Program-made: the position numbers and the translations under genes | The notes under the pieces: model-generated | Seen by the model: only the letters and a program-made list of their open reading frames with translations | What the model was told of the DNA's origin: nothing | The model's database searches: none | Origin: Thermohalobaculum sp951813525 | GTDB taxonomy: Bacteria; Pseudomonadota; Alphaproteobacteria; Rhodobacterales; Rhodobacteraceae | DNA length: 64,000 bases | Reading direction: 5' to 3' | NCBI GenBank assembly: GCA_951813525.2 | Contig: CATOTJ020000003.1 | Location: forward strand, 1,054,001-1,118,000 | Shown here: positions 8,076-17,501 of the stretch, piece by piece | How positions within the stretch are numbered: position 1 is the first letter of the stretch | Layout: every line of letters starts with the position of its first letter

Positions 8076-8972
8076 ATGTCGCTCACGGAACTTCTGAAAT
8101 ACGGGAACTGGTCCGGCCCCGGCTGGACCGCGGGCCTGTCGCGCAAACCCTTTGAAAAGGCCGACGCGGACCGGATCATCACCAAGGCGCAACGCGAAGT
8201 TCTTGGCATCGACCGCTATGACAACTTCGTCGCCAAGGCCCACGATCTGAACGAATTTGCCGCTCAGGAACAACTGCGCCTGACGTTGGTGAAGCTTAAA
8301 CTGATCAGCAACAAACAGACCAAGGTGGGCGGCCGTCCGGCCTGGAAGGAACGTTTGATCTTTGGTGCAGGCGGTGAAGATTTGCGCCGGTTCGTCTCGC
8401 TGGATCAATACATGCAGGCGTTGCAGGCAAAATCGCCGACCAAAGCGCAGATCCAGGAACTTGGCGAAGCGTTCATCTATTATTTCTGCCACATCATCCA
8501 CTCGAACGCCCAATTCGCGGTTGATGTGCAACTGAACAGAGTCGCGCGGTGGCGCAACCGCAAACGCGGCTCCTACAAGATGACGCTGCAGCTCGGGTTC
8601 GCACCGCATCTCTTCCTGGGCGAGGCGCACCGCCTGTCCCTATGCGCGCAACGCGCCAAGACCGACTATAAGATCAAGATCCCGCCCGTGACGGCCCTGC
8701 GCAACTATCTGGATGACCACCTGATCACACCTGCCGAGACCTATTTCAAACCGGTGAAGAACGAGCCGCACATCGTGATCCTGACCGGGCCGGGGTTTAT
8801 TCAAACGCCGCGCGAGGTTCTGGTCGATGCGTTCGACGCCTTGCGCATGACGGTTGAAGACAAGGGGGCGGATACGGTCGAGCGTAAACTGAAAAAGGCG
8901 GCACCGGCCGGGTTCGACAAGATCGACGATCTTTTCCAGTTTCTGGAAGATCTCGACTGGAAGTGGATCTGA
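8076..8972 (+). CDS. Hypothetical protein with a phospholipase-A2-like N-terminus
   Basis: A 298-residue soluble protein I do not recognise as a named family. The N-terminus has features of a minimal PLA2 fold: a glycine-rich loop YGNWSGPGWTAG (residues 9-20), like the calcium loop with GPG, and a following helix IDRYDNFVAKAHDLNEFAA where His56-Asp57 occupy the place of the catalytic histidine-aspartate pair. The rest is basic and shows no clear motif; there is no signal peptide or membrane segment. It follows radC by 119 bases and stands as its own unit. The PLA2 reading is inference. Confidence 0.6.
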   Translation: MSLTELLKYGNWSGPGWTAGLSRKPFEKADADRIITKAQREVLGIDRYDNFVAKAHDLNEFAAQEQLRLTLVKLKLISNKQTKVGGRPAWKERLIFGAGGEDLRRFVSLDQYMQALQAKSPTKAQIQELGEAFIYYFCHIIHSNAQFAVDVQLNRVARWRNRKRGSYKMTLQLGFAPHLFLGEAHRLSLCAQRAKTDYKIKIPPVTALRNYLDDHLITPAETYFKPVKNEPHIVILTGPGFIQTPREVLVDAFDALRMTVEDKGADTVERKLKKAAPAGFDKIDDLFQFLEDLDWKWI

Positions 8973-9025
8973 TCGTTGCCGGCGACCTGCACCCTGCAGA
9001 TATCAGACCGCGCGCCCCGCCCCGG

Positions 9026-10420
9026 TCAGCACTCCGGCACGTTTACGGCCAATCCGCCCAGCGAGGTTTCCTTGTATTTCTCGGACATGTCGCGCCCGGT
9101 TTCCTTCATTGTCTTGATGCAGGCATCCAATGAAACCAGATGGTGCCCGTCGCCGCGCAGTGCGAGCGACGCCGCCGAAACCGCCTTGATCGCGCCCAGG
9201 CCGTTTCGTTCGATACACGGCACCTGAACCAGCCCTTTAACCGGGTCGCAGGTCATGCCCAGATGGTGCTCCAGCGCGATCTCGGCGGCATTTTCCACCT
9301 GTTCCGGCCGCCCGCCAAGCGCCGCACACAAGGCCGCGGCCCCCATCGCCGCCGCCGAACCGACTTCCGCCTGGCACCCGCATTCGGCGCCGGAAATTGA
9401 CGCATTGTGCTTGACCAGCCCGCCGATGGCAGCGGCCGTCAAAAAGATCTCGCGCCGCCCTGCGGTATTGGCCCCGACAACATGGTCCATATAGTACCGC
9501 ACAACAGAGGGCATAACGCCCGCCGCACCGTTGGTCGGCGCCGTGACCACCTGACCGCCCGCTGCGTTTTCTTCGTTCACCGCCATGGCATAGACCGACA
9601 ACCAGTCATTGGCGACGTGCGGGGCAACCAGATTGCGCCCAGCTTCATCCTTCAATTGCTGGTAAATGCCGGGCGCCCGGCGGCGTACGCCCAACCCGCC
9701 GGGCAGTATTCCTTCAGCCGCCAACCCGCGGTCAATGCAGGCCGTCATTACCTCCCACAACCGGTCGATGCCGCGGTCCAGATCGGCGCCCGCCCGCCGA
9801 ACCTCTTCGTTCGCCCGTTTCATTTCGGAGATCGACTTTCCGGACCGTGTCGCCATTTCCAACATCTGGGCGGCCGTCGAAAAGGGATAGGGCACCTGAC
9901 TGCCCTCGGGCTCGACGAACAGATCCGAGACCGCCATTTCGCGGCGCGATTTCACAAAACCCCCGCCGATGGAAAAATAGGTTTCGGCATGGGCCAGCCG
10001 CCCGTCGGCGTCGTGCGCCTCCAGGACCATCCCATTGGTATGCTCGGGCAATGGGGCGCCAAAATCGAAAATCACGTCGGCCGCCGGGTCAAAGGCCAGG
10101 TCCAGTCCGTCCGGTGTGACCCGCTGCGCTTTCGCAACGCTGGCCTCGACCGCGCTGACCTTTTCGGGGTCCATCGTTTCGGGCACGAAACCGGCCAGTC
10201 CCAATATGACAGCCCGGTCGGTCGCATGGCCCTTGCCGGTCAGTGCCAGCGACCCGTGCAGGCGGCAGGAAACCCGCGCCGGCATACCAGCCCCCGGCAC
10301 CCGGTCGCGCCCGGTGCGCAACAAGTCCAGAAACCGCGCGCACGCCACCATCGGTCCGATGGTGTGCGACGAAGAAGGGCCGATCCCGACCTTGAAGATA
10401 TCAAAGACGCTGAGAAACAT
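9026..10420 (-). CDS. sdaA: L-serine ammonia-lyase (L-serine dehydratase)
   Basis: A 464-residue single-chain iron-sulfur L-serine dehydratase that converts serine to pyruvate and ammonia. The N-terminal domain starts MFLSVFDIFKVGIGPSSSHT, typical of the beta domain. The alpha domain carries APTNGAAGVMPSV and the cluster-binding cysteines in SGAECGCQAEVGSA, with a third in MTCDPVKGLVQVPC. The open frame extends 95 codons upstream, but the ATG at 10420 is the conserved family start. It is divergent from rpiA, which begins about 100 bases away. Confidence 0.96.
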   Translation of the reverse strand: MFLSVFDIFKVGIGPSSSHTIGPMVACARFLDLLRTGRDRVPGAGMPARVSCRLHGSLALTGKGHATDRAVILGLAGFVPETMDPEKVSAVEASVAKAQRVTPDGLDLAFDPAADVIFDFGAPLPEHTNGMVLEAHDADGRLAHAETYFSIGGGFVKSRREMAVSDLFVEPEGSQVPYPFSTAAQMLEMATRSGKSISEMKRANEEVRRAGADLDRGIDRLWEVMTACIDRGLAAEGILPGGLGVRRRAPGIYQQLKDEAGRNLVAPHVANDWLSVYAMAVNEENAAGGQVVTAPTNGAAGVMPSVVRYYMDHVVGANTAGRREIFLTAAAIGGLVKHNASISGAECGCQAEVGSAAAMGAAALCAALGGRPEQVENAAEIALEHHLGMTCDPVKGLVQVPCIERNGLGAIKAVSAASLALRGDGHHLVSLDACIKTMKETGRDMSEKYKETSLGGLAVNVPEC

Positions 10421-10524
10421 GGGGGTCCCCGGCTGGACATGAGCAAGCGCGCACATTACCCGATCACGGATTGTCCTAAAGCCCGCGGGCGACAATCCGC
10501 AGGATGACCGCGACGGAGGATACG

Positions 10525-11229
10525 ATGGCCGACGATTTGAATGACGCCGAACGCGCCAAGAAAGCCGCCGCCGCGCGCGCACTGGATTGGATCCAGGACG
10601 GGATGAAGGTGGGCCTTGGCACCGGCTCGACCGCGAAATGGTTTGTCGATCTGCTGGCAGAATCAGGCAAGCAGGTCGTCTGCGTTCCCACATCGTCACG
10701 CACAAAGGCGCAGGCCGAGGGGCTGGGCATTGCGTTGACGACCCTGGGCGAGGCGGTGTCTCTGGATGTCACCGTCGACGGCGCGGACGAGTTCGATGGC
10801 GAATTGAATCTGATCAAGGGCGCTGGCGGGGCGCTGTTGCAGGAAAAAATCGTCGCCTCGGCGTCGCAACAGATGATTGTCATCTCCGACCCGTCCAAGC
10901 GGGTCAAAACCCTCGGTGCGTTTCCGCTGTCGATCGAAGTCGTTCGCTTCGGCTGGGAATCGACAGCCCGCGAAGTGGCCGAAGTGCTAGAGACAGCGGA
11001 TGTGGATGGCAGGACCTTTGCGCGCCGCGAAACCGATGGGCGGCCATATGTGACCGACGAAGGCCATTACATTCTCGACCTCTCGCTTCAGCGCATCGGC
11101 GATCCGGACGTGCTGGGGATTGCCTTGAACCTGGTGCCGGGCGTCGTCGAAACCGGCCTCTTCTGCGGGCTGGCCAGCGCTGTGGTCGTCGGGCACCCGG
11201 ACGGGTCGGCGGAGGTTATCGGGGACTAA
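10525..11229 (+). CDS. rpiA: Ribose-5-phosphate isomerase A
   Basis: A 234-residue RpiA interconverting ribose-5-phosphate and ribulose-5-phosphate in the pentose phosphate pathway. The phosphate-binding loop GLGTGSTAKWFV, the segment TSSRTKAQAE, the catalytic stretch DGADEFD and KGAGGALLQEKIVA are all present. Two ATG codons are possible; 10525 is preferred over 10504 because ggagga at 10515-10520 gives it the right spacing. A putative exported protein follows three bases after the stop, so the two are likely co-transcribed. Confidence 0.95.
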   Translation: MADDLNDAERAKKAAAARALDWIQDGMKVGLGTGSTAKWFVDLLAESGKQVVCVPTSSRTKAQAEGLGIALTTLGEAVSLDVTVDGADEFDGELNLIKGAGGALLQEKIVASASQQMIVISDPSKRVKTLGAFPLSIEVVRFGWESTAREVAEVLETADVDGRTFARRETDGRPYVTDEGHYILDLSLQRIGDPDVLGIALNLVPGVVETGLFCGLASAVVVGHPDGSAEVIGD

Positions 11230-11232
11230 GAC

Positions 11233-11829
11233 GTGCGCTTCCTTTTTGCCGCCTTTGCGATTCTGCTTTCTTGCGCGCTCGGCGTGCAGGCCGACAATTC
11301 TGGGCGGGAAAGCAAGGCGTCGGCGCTCGAACAAGCGCTCAAAAACTCCGGTTCAACTCAGAATATTTGCTGCCGGCGGAACTTGCAGCAACGGATCGCC
11401 GCATTTCTCAGCAGAAACGCGCCCCCGAACGAAACCGAATACAAGTCCGAAGTCCAGAATATCGCAACCGCATTCACGCGCGACTATCTCGACGTATTGG
11501 CAGCCGAGATTGCGAAACATCTTGCGCAACGCCTAACCGGGGCTGAACAGGCGATCCTTGCGCGGGCGCTGAACAGGCAGCCCCTTTCGATATCCGAGAG
11601 GAAACGCGTCGGCGAACGGCTTCATGATGAATGTACAACGGTCATGCGGATCGCCGATCAGGCGCTCCATGATCAGATCGATCTGTTCCTGGAAGGCGAG
11701 GTATCGGTCCTTCGCGCACTCGGCATCAAGTTGCAAAGCGGGCCCCAGATACGTGCAGCGATTTTCGGTGCGATCATGCAGTCGCCGGAAAACACCGTTG
11801 AGCGCTGCGAGAGCGCCTTCAACCGCTAG
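11233..11829 (+). CDS. Hypothetical exported protein
   Basis: A 198-residue protein with a GTG start three bases after the rpiA stop. A signal peptide (MRFLFAAFAILLSCALGVQA) precedes a mostly helical, charged mature part with one NICCRRN cysteine pair and further cysteines near residues 136 and 193, so disulfides are possible. Helical stretches such as LSRNAPPNETEYKSE and LTGAEQAILARALNR suggest a four-helix periplasmic domain. No family was recognised. It is flanked by rpiA and gor on the same strand and may share the rpiA transcript. Confidence 0.7.
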   Translation: MRFLFAAFAILLSCALGVQADNSGRESKASALEQALKNSGSTQNICCRRNLQQRIAAFLSRNAPPNETEYKSEVQNIATAFTRDYLDVLAAEIAKHLAQRLTGAEQAILARALNRQPLSISERKRVGERLHDECTTVMRIADQALHDQIDLFLEGEVSVLRALGIKLQSGPQIRAAIFGAIMQSPENTVERCESAFNR

Positions 11830-11924
11830 CTATCTCGGTTTCACACTGGACACAGCCGCGTGTTCTTCTGTTGACCTCTCGTGCCAATTGCGTACTTCCC
11901 ATGCAAACCTTGAAAGGCATCTCC

Positions 11925-13280
11925 ATGACTGACTTCGACTACGATCTTTTTGTCATTGGTGGCGGATCCGGGGGCGTGCGTGCAGGCCGGATGGCTGCGA
12001 TGGCAGGCAATCGCGTCGCCGTGGCCGAGGAATATCGCTTTGGCGGGACCTGCGTGATCCGGGGCTGCGTGCCGAAAAAGCTCATGGTTTATGCGTCTTC
12101 CTTCGCCGAAGCGTTCGAGGATGCCGAAGGGTTCGGCTGGGATGTGGGCGAGCGCCGCTTTGATTGGCCGACGCTGATCGCCGCGAAGGACAAAGAGATC
12201 GCGCGCCTCGAAGGGCTCTACCAAAAGGGCCTGACGACCAACGGCGCCGATCTTTTCCATTCGCGGGCCGAGATCGTTGACCCGCACACCGTGCGGATCG
12301 TGAACCAAGACCGGACCGTCACGGCTGCCCATATCCTGATCGCGACGGGCGGCACGCCGTTCACACCCGAAATCGAAGGGCACGAACTGACGATTTCGTC
12401 GAACGAGATCTTCCACCTGACCGAGCACCCCCGCCGCGCGGTCATTGTCGGCGGCGGCTATATCGCCTGCGAATTTGCGGGCATTTTGAACGGGCTGGGA
12501 ACCGAGGTGACGCTGTCCTACCGCAAGGACCTGTTTTTGCGCGGCTTTGACCTCGAGGTGCGAGAGCATGTTGCAGAAGAGATGCGCAAGAAGGGCATCA
12601 AACTGTTGTTCGAAACGACGCCGCAGCGTGTTGTCGACGACGGCGACGGTCTGCGCGTCGATCTGGACAACGGCGACAGCCTGCGCGGCGATATCGTGAT
12701 GATGGCAACGGGGCGCAAAGCCAACACCCAGGGACTGGGGCTGGAGCAGGCGGGCGTCAATCTGAAGAAGAACGGTGCCATCGATGTCGATGACTACTCG
12801 CAGACAAATGTGCCGTCGATATGGGCCGTCGGCGATGTCACCGGGCGGCTGGACCTGACACCTATAGCGATTCGCGAAGGCGCGGCCTTTGTCGAAACGG
12901 TCTTTCATGGCAACCCGACCAAGGCCGACCACGCCTTGGTGCCAACGGCCATTTTCACGCAGCCTGAAATCGGGACCTTGGGCATGGCCGAAGACGTTGC
13001 GGCCAAGGATCACGAGATCGAAGTCTACTCGGCAAGCTTCCGGCCGATGGTCGCGACACTGTCCGGGCGTGACGAGAAAATGCTGATGAAACTGATTGTC
13101 GACAAACCCAGCCAAAAGATCCTGGGCGTTCATGTCGTGGGCCACGGTGCGGGCGAGATGATCCAGATGGCCGGGGTTGCCGTGAAAATGGGCGCAACCA
13201 AGGCCGATTTCGATCGCACGGTTGCCGTTCACCCGACCGCTGCCGAGGAATTGGTAACAATGAAGACGCCGGTTCGGTAA
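11925..13280 (+). CDS. gor: Glutathione-disulfide reductase
   Basis: A 451-residue flavoprotein disulfide reductase. FAD-binding GGGSGGVRAGRMAA is followed by the redox-active disulfide motif GGTCVIRGCVPKKLMVYAS, which is the glutathione-reductase form. The NADPH fold appears as VIVGGGYIACEFAG and the C-terminal acid-base motif as HPTAAEELVTM. It recycles oxidised glutathione in the cytoplasm. The ATG at 11925 (MTDFDYDLFVIG) is chosen because conserved sequence starts there and gaaagg lies upstream; an in-frame ATG 24 bases earlier is less likely. Confidence 0.94.
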   Translation: MTDFDYDLFVIGGGSGGVRAGRMAAMAGNRVAVAEEYRFGGTCVIRGCVPKKLMVYASSFAEAFEDAEGFGWDVGERRFDWPTLIAAKDKEIARLEGLYQKGLTTNGADLFHSRAEIVDPHTVRIVNQDRTVTAAHILIATGGTPFTPEIEGHELTISSNEIFHLTEHPRRAVIVGGGYIACEFAGILNGLGTEVTLSYRKDLFLRGFDLEVREHVAEEMRKKGIKLLFETTPQRVVDDGDGLRVDLDNGDSLRGDIVMMATGRKANTQGLGLEQAGVNLKKNGAIDVDDYSQTNVPSIWAVGDVTGRLDLTPIAIREGAAFVETVFHGNPTKADHALVPTAIFTQPEIGTLGMAEDVAAKDHEIEVYSASFRPMVATLSGRDEKMLMKLIVDKPSQKILGVHVVGHGAGEMIQMAGVAVKMGATKADFDRTVAVHPTAAEELVTMKTPVR

Positions 13281-13417
13281 ATCGGCGCATCCCCCTTGAT
13301 TTCGCGGCGGAACTGCACACGTCCAACGCGGGAGCACCCTGTTGAACTTTAGGGCCGACAAACGGTCCGGTACTCGTTATAGCAGGGCCAGATTTGACCG
13401 AGGATACGAGGTATCTG

Positions 13418-14608
13418 ATGCCTTACAGCAGTAACAATGGCGGGGGCGGTGGCCCCTGGGGCGGTGGCGGCAGCGGCGGCGATGGCAGCGGCAAAGGCCC
13501 CTGGGGTGGCGGCGGTGGCAATCGCCCGCCCAGCGGTGGCGGCGGCGGTGGTGGTGGAGGCGGGCAAGGTCCCGACCTCGACGATCTGATCCGCAAGGGC
13601 CGTGAGCAGCTAAAAGTCGTCCTGGGCGGCAAAGGCGGCGGCACGAATGGATCGGGCGGCGGCGGTGGCGGCGGTGGCGGGCGCGGATTGGAACGCCTCC
13701 TACCCGTGGCGATCCCAGTGGTCCTGGTCGTTGCTTGGCTGTTTCAGTCGTTTTATTCGGTCAAACCCGAAGAAAAATCGGTCGAGCTGTTTCTCGGCGA
13801 GTTTTCGTCAATCGGCGAACCGGGCCTGAATTTCGCGCCCTGGCCCCTGGTGACCTATGAAAAACTGCAGGTCACGCGGGAAAACATCATCGACATTGGC
13901 GACAACGCCGCACGCGGCCGCCGCGATGAAGGGCTGATGCTGACCGGCGACGAAAATATCGTCGACATCGATTTCCAGGTCGTCTGGAACATCCGCGAAC
14001 CGGGCAAGTATCTGTTCAACCTGGCCGAGCCGGGCGATACCATCCAGGCGGTGTCTGAATCGGCCATGCGCGAAGTTATCGCGCGTTCAAAGCTCAAACC
14101 GATCCTGTCGCGCGACCGCGCCGCGATCAGTCAGGAAGTGCAAGAACTGATCCAATCGACGCTGGATAGCTATGATGCCGGTGTGAACATCGTGCGCGTC
14201 AACTTCGACGGCGCCGATCCCCCTGCCCAGGTCATTGATTCGTTCCGCGACGTCCAGGCCGCTGAACAGGACCGGGACACCAAGGAAAAGCGCGCCGAGG
14301 CCTATGCCAACCAGAAACTGGCTGAAGCGCGTGGTGAAGCGGCCCAGATCATGCAAAAGGCCGAAGGCTACCGGGCCCAGGTCGTGAATGAAGCCAAGGG
14401 TGAAGCGGCCCGGTTTATCTCTGTCTATGACGAATACAAGGCGGCACCGGAAGTGACCCGAAAACGGCTCTATCTGGAAACGATGGAGAAGGTTTTGGGC
14501 ACGGTCGACAAGATCATCATTGATAGCAAAGCGTCCGGCGGGTCCGGCGGGCAGGGGGTCGTACCCTATCTGCCCCTGAACGAGCTGCGCAAAGGGAGGA
14601 ACAACTGA
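13418..14608 (+). CDS. hflK: FtsH protease modulator HflK
   Basis: A 396-residue SPFH/prohibitin protein. A very glycine-rich, unstructured cytoplasmic N-terminus (about residues 6-88) leads into one transmembrane helix (LLPVAIPVVLVVAWLFQSFY), the SPFH domain and a helical tail with AEGYRAQVVNEAKGEAARF. HflK pairs with HflC to form a cage around FtsH in the inner membrane. ATG at 13418 is preferred over an in-frame TTG at 13394. The stop overlaps the hflC start, showing translational coupling. Confidence 0.94.
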   Translation: MPYSSNNGGGGGPWGGGGSGGDGSGKGPWGGGGGNRPPSGGGGGGGGGGQGPDLDDLIRKGREQLKVVLGGKGGGTNGSGGGGGGGGGRGLERLLPVAIPVVLVVAWLFQSFYSVKPEEKSVELFLGEFSSIGEPGLNFAPWPLVTYEKLQVTRENIIDIGDNAARGRRDEGLMLTGDENIVDIDFQVVWNIREPGKYLFNLAEPGDTIQAVSESAMREVIARSKLKPILSRDRAAISQEVQELIQSTLDSYDAGVNIVRVNFDGADPPAQVIDSFRDVQAAEQDRDTKEKRAEAYANQKLAEARGEAAQIMQKAEGYRAQVVNEAKGEAARFISVYDEYKAAPEVTRKRLYLETMEKVLGTVDKIIIDSKASGGSGGQGVVPYLPLNELRKGRNN

Positions 14609-15696
14609 TGCGACGTCTTCCCATCCTGATCGGCATTGTTGCCATTATTGTCGTCATGGCCCTGTCGTCGATCTTTATTGTCGATGAGCGTAAGCAGGCA
14701 ATCGTCCTGCAATTCGGGCAGGTGAAGCAGGAGGTCACAGAGCCGGGCCTTGGCTTTAAAATCCCGTTCATCCAGGAGGTTGTCTACTATGAAGACCGCA
14801 TCCTGGCGCTGGAAACCAGCGAGCTGGAGGTAACTCCGCTCGATGAACGTCGGCTGGTTGTCGATGCGTTCGCGCGCTGGCGGATCACCGATGTGGTCCT
14901 GTTCCGTCAGGCCGCCCAGACCGAGGTTAACGCCCGCGGTCGTCTGCGCTCGATCCTGAACGCCGCCTTGCGCGAAGTTCTGGGTTCGGTGCCGTCTGCC
15001 GATGTGCTGTCGCCGGAACGGACCATTCTAATGGCCCGGATTCGTGACGTCGCCCGCAATCAGGCGCTGTCGCTGGGTGTCGAGGTTGTCGATGTACGCA
15101 TCCGGCAAGCCGATCTGCCGGAACAGAATTTGTCTGCCACATTCGATCGTATGAACGCCGAGCGTGAGCGCGAAGCCCGCGACGAACGTGCCCGCGGTGA
15201 CGAGCGTGCGATCGAGGTTCAATCCAAAGCGGATCGCGAGGCAATCGAGTTGGTCTCGGACGCCCAACGTAAGGCCGAGATCATCCGAGGCGAGTCGGAT
15301 GCCGAACGCAACCGCATCTTTGCGCACGCCTTCGGGCGCGACCCGGAGTTCTTCGCCTTCTATCGTTCGCTGCGCGCCTATGAACGGGCGCTGGGCGATT
15401 CGACGATGGTGATCTCTCCGGACAGCGAGTTCTTCGAGTATCTGAAGACGGACACGCTGGCGGCACCGGCCCCCGCACCGGAAGGCGGGGCTGGCGAAGG
15501 CGATCGCAGTGACAGCGGCACGGATAACAGCCGTGCCGCCAACACCACGAAACCACCCAGCGGCGGCGAGACGGACGCAGCTTCAGCCACCGGAACAACC
15601 GGCACCACCGGAACAACCGGCACCACCGAGACGACCGGCACCACCGAGACGACCGGCACAACCGAGACGACCGGCACAACAGGTAGCAGCGACTAG
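14608..15696 (+). CDS. hflC: FtsH protease modulator HflC with a Thr/Gly repeat tail
   Basis: A 362-residue SPFH protein: an N-terminal membrane helix (LIGIVAIIVVMALSSIFIV), then SPFH domain motifs such as LQFGQVKQEV, PGLGFKIPF and the helical EREREARDERARGDERA. The partner is HflK, encoded just upstream with overlapping stop and start. Odd feature: the usual domain ends near residue 290, and the protein carries a further, low-complexity tail of about 70 residues, ending in five repeats of the TGTTGT/TETTGT type. The tail would lie on the periplasmic side with the SPFH domain. The core call is firm. Confidence 0.94.
   Translation: MRRLPILIGIVAIIVVMALSSIFIVDERKQAIVLQFGQVKQEVTEPGLGFKIPFIQEVVYYEDRILALETSELEVTPLDERRLVVDAFARWRITDVVLFRQAAQTEVNARGRLRSILNAALREVLGSVPSADVLSPERTILMARIRDVARNQALSLGVEVVDVRIRQADLPEQNLSATFDRMNAEREREARDERARGDERAIEVQSKADREAIELVSDAQRKAEIIRGESDAERNRIFAHAFGRDPEFFAFYRSLRAYERALGDSTMVISPDSEFFEYLKTDTLAAPAPAPEGGAGEGDRSDSGTDNSRAANTTKPPSGGETDAASATGTTGTTGTTGTTETTGTTETTGTTETTGTTGSSD
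15589..15678 (+). repeat. 18-base tandem repeat, five units, in the hflC tail
   Basis: Five in-frame 18-base units encode TGTTGT twice and TETTGT three times, followed by TGSSD and the stop. Units differ at only a few third positions (and the G-to-E change), indicating recent expansion. Length variation here would not disturb the SPFH core. Confidence 0.9.
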
Positions 15697-15699
15697 GCC

Positions 15700-15885
15700 A
15701 TGGACCTTCTGGCAGCGCTGGCTCTGGTCATGGTGTTGGAAGGTCTGGCCATCGCGGTTTTCGCCCGGTCGATCCCGGAGCTTTTGGCCGAGATGCAAAC
15801 CGTCGATGGTGCTAAACTGCGCCAGCTTGGAATCGCGACAGCGCTTATCGGCGTGGTTGCCTATCTGCTGGTCCGCGGTGTCTAA
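15700..15885 (+). CDS. DUF2065 family small membrane protein
   Basis: A 61-residue protein with two predicted transmembrane helices (residues 3-22, LLAALALVMVLEGLAIAVF, and 43-58) and the DUF2065 pattern of a conserved glutamate in the first helix (VLEGL) and an amphipathic link. Genes of this family commonly sit between hflC and a degP-type protease, as here, so a role near the HflKC/FtsH complex is plausible but unproven. It starts three bases after the hflC stop. Confidence 0.88.
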   Translation: MDLLAALALVMVLEGLAIAVFARSIPELLAEMQTVDGAKLRQLGIATALIGVVAYLLVRGV

Positions 15886-15995
15886 TCCGGGATCTGCATT
15901 TAAATTGCACATCTGGCCACTGGCGATGGGCAGGTGATAGGATTACGTACCAGAACAATCCGCTTTTTCGGTTCTGGCGATAGCGAGGAGACGTC

Positions 15996-17459
15996 ATGCT
16001 TGCCAAACCCCGTATTCAAAGTGCCATCGGCGAAGTCGCCCGGGCCGCTGCAATATTTCTTTTCGCGGCCGTCATGGTGCTGGGTCACGCGAATTTGACG
16101 CCCGCGCAGGCCGCGCCAGACAGCTTTGCCGATTTGGCAGAACGGCTGAGCCCTGCGGTCGTCAACATCTCGACCGCCCAGAATGTCGACGGCGTCGCAC
16201 GCGGCGAAGGCACGCCGCTCGAGGATCTCTTCCGCGACCTCTACCCGCGCGGCGGGCCCGAGCGTCCGCGCCAGGTCCAGTCGCTTGGCTCGGGTTTTGT
16301 CATCAGCCCGGACGGTATGATAGTGACCAACAATCACGTCATCGAGGATGCCGACGAAATCACCGTCAACTTTCCCAATGGCCTGTCGTTGAAAGCCAAG
16401 GTTCTGGGAACCGACAAGCAGACCGACATTGCCGTGCTGAAGATCGAACACACCGAACCGTTGCCGTTTGTCAGCTTCGGCGATTCCGAGACAGCACGGG
16501 TCGGCGACTGGGTTCTGGCGATCGGCAACCCGTTCGGATTTTCCGGTTCAGTTTCCGCGGGCATTATTTCGGCCTTCAACCGCAACATCAACGCGGGCCG
16601 GTATGACGATTTCATCCAGACCGATGCCGCGATCAACCGCGGCAATTCGGGTGGACCGCTCTTCAACATGGCGGGAGAGGTCGTCGGCGTGAACACGGCG
16701 ATTTATTCGCCGACCGGAAACTCGATCGGAATCGGGTTCTCTGTACCGGCAAATCTGGCCAAGCGCGTGGTCGAACGGCTGCAGAAGTTCGGCGTCGCAC
16801 GGCGCGGATGGCTGGGCGTTCGTATCCAGAACGTGAACAGCGAGCTGGCCGAAGCGCTGGGTATGGAAAAAGCCATGGGCGCCCTTGTTGCCGAGGTAAC
16901 GCCAGAAGGGCCTGCTGAAGCCGCCGGTGTCGAAGCTGGCGATGTGATCATCAAATTCGACGGAAAGGATGTCGATCAGATGCGCGATCTGCCGCGATTG
17001 GTCGCCGAAACGGATGTCGAGAAAACCGTCCGGATCGTCGTCTTCCGCAAGGGGCAGACGCAAACGCTGAAGGTTACGGTCGGACTGCTGGACGAAGGCC
17101 AGATCAACCGCACCAACACCGATGCGGACAAGGGCGGGGACGAGCCGAAGACAACCGCGCTCGAATCGGTTGGTGTCACTCTGCGTCCGCTGTCCAAGGC
17201 GGCGCGGGAAGAATTCGGCATCGCGAAAGACATCACGGGTGTCGTGATCGCCGAGGTCGCCGAAGGCGGTGCCGCAGCCGATAAAGGCATTCGCCCCGGC
17301 GACGTGATCGTCGAAGTCGGCCAGGAACCGGTCAATACCCCAGCCGAGGTTGAAACCCGGGTGAAGGCCGCGCTGGATGCAGGGCGCAAATCGGTCCTGT
17401 TCCTGATCCAGACGGAAGGCGATCTGCGCTTCGTCCCACTTGCGATTTCGGAACGATGA
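15996..17459 (+). CDS. DegP/DegQ-type periplasmic serine endoprotease
   Basis: A 487-residue Do-family protease. A signal sequence with a hydrophobic core near residues 14-31 ends at AQA. The trypsin-like catalytic triad is visible: His in TNNHVIEDAD, Asp in QTDIAVLKI and Ser in NRGNSGGPLFN. Two PDZ domains follow, the first with RRGWLGVRIQ and the second near the C-terminus (ITGVVIAEVAEGG). It degrades or refolds damaged envelope proteins and is typical downstream of hflKC. A gcgaggag Shine-Dalgarno precedes the ATG. Paralog name (degP, degQ, mucD) cannot be settled from this sequence alone. Confidence 0.93.
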   Translation: MLAKPRIQSAIGEVARAAAIFLFAAVMVLGHANLTPAQAAPDSFADLAERLSPAVVNISTAQNVDGVARGEGTPLEDLFRDLYPRGGPERPRQVQSLGSGFVISPDGMIVTNNHVIEDADEITVNFPNGLSLKAKVLGTDKQTDIAVLKIEHTEPLPFVSFGDSETARVGDWVLAIGNPFGFSGSVSAGIISAFNRNINAGRYDDFIQTDAAINRGNSGGPLFNMAGEVVGVNTAIYSPTGNSIGIGFSVPANLAKRVVERLQKFGVARRGWLGVRIQNVNSELAEALGMEKAMGALVAEVTPEGPAEAAGVEAGDVIIKFDGKDVDQMRDLPRLVAETDVEKTVRIVVFRKGQTQTLKVTVGLLDEGQINRTNTDADKGGDEPKTTALESVGVTLRPLSKAAREEFGIAKDITGVVIAEVAEGGAAADKGIRPGDVIVEVGQEPVNTPAEVETRVKAALDAGRKSVLFLIQTEGDLRFVPLAISER

Positions 17460-17501
17460 TCGCTGGGTGAGCGTCCCTCGCCACGCCAGTACCTAAAAAA
17501 C

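Noticed and set aside
11841..13361. A minus-strand open frame of 506 codons over gor
   Set aside because: Antisense of glutathione reductase, whose motifs are intact on the plus strand.
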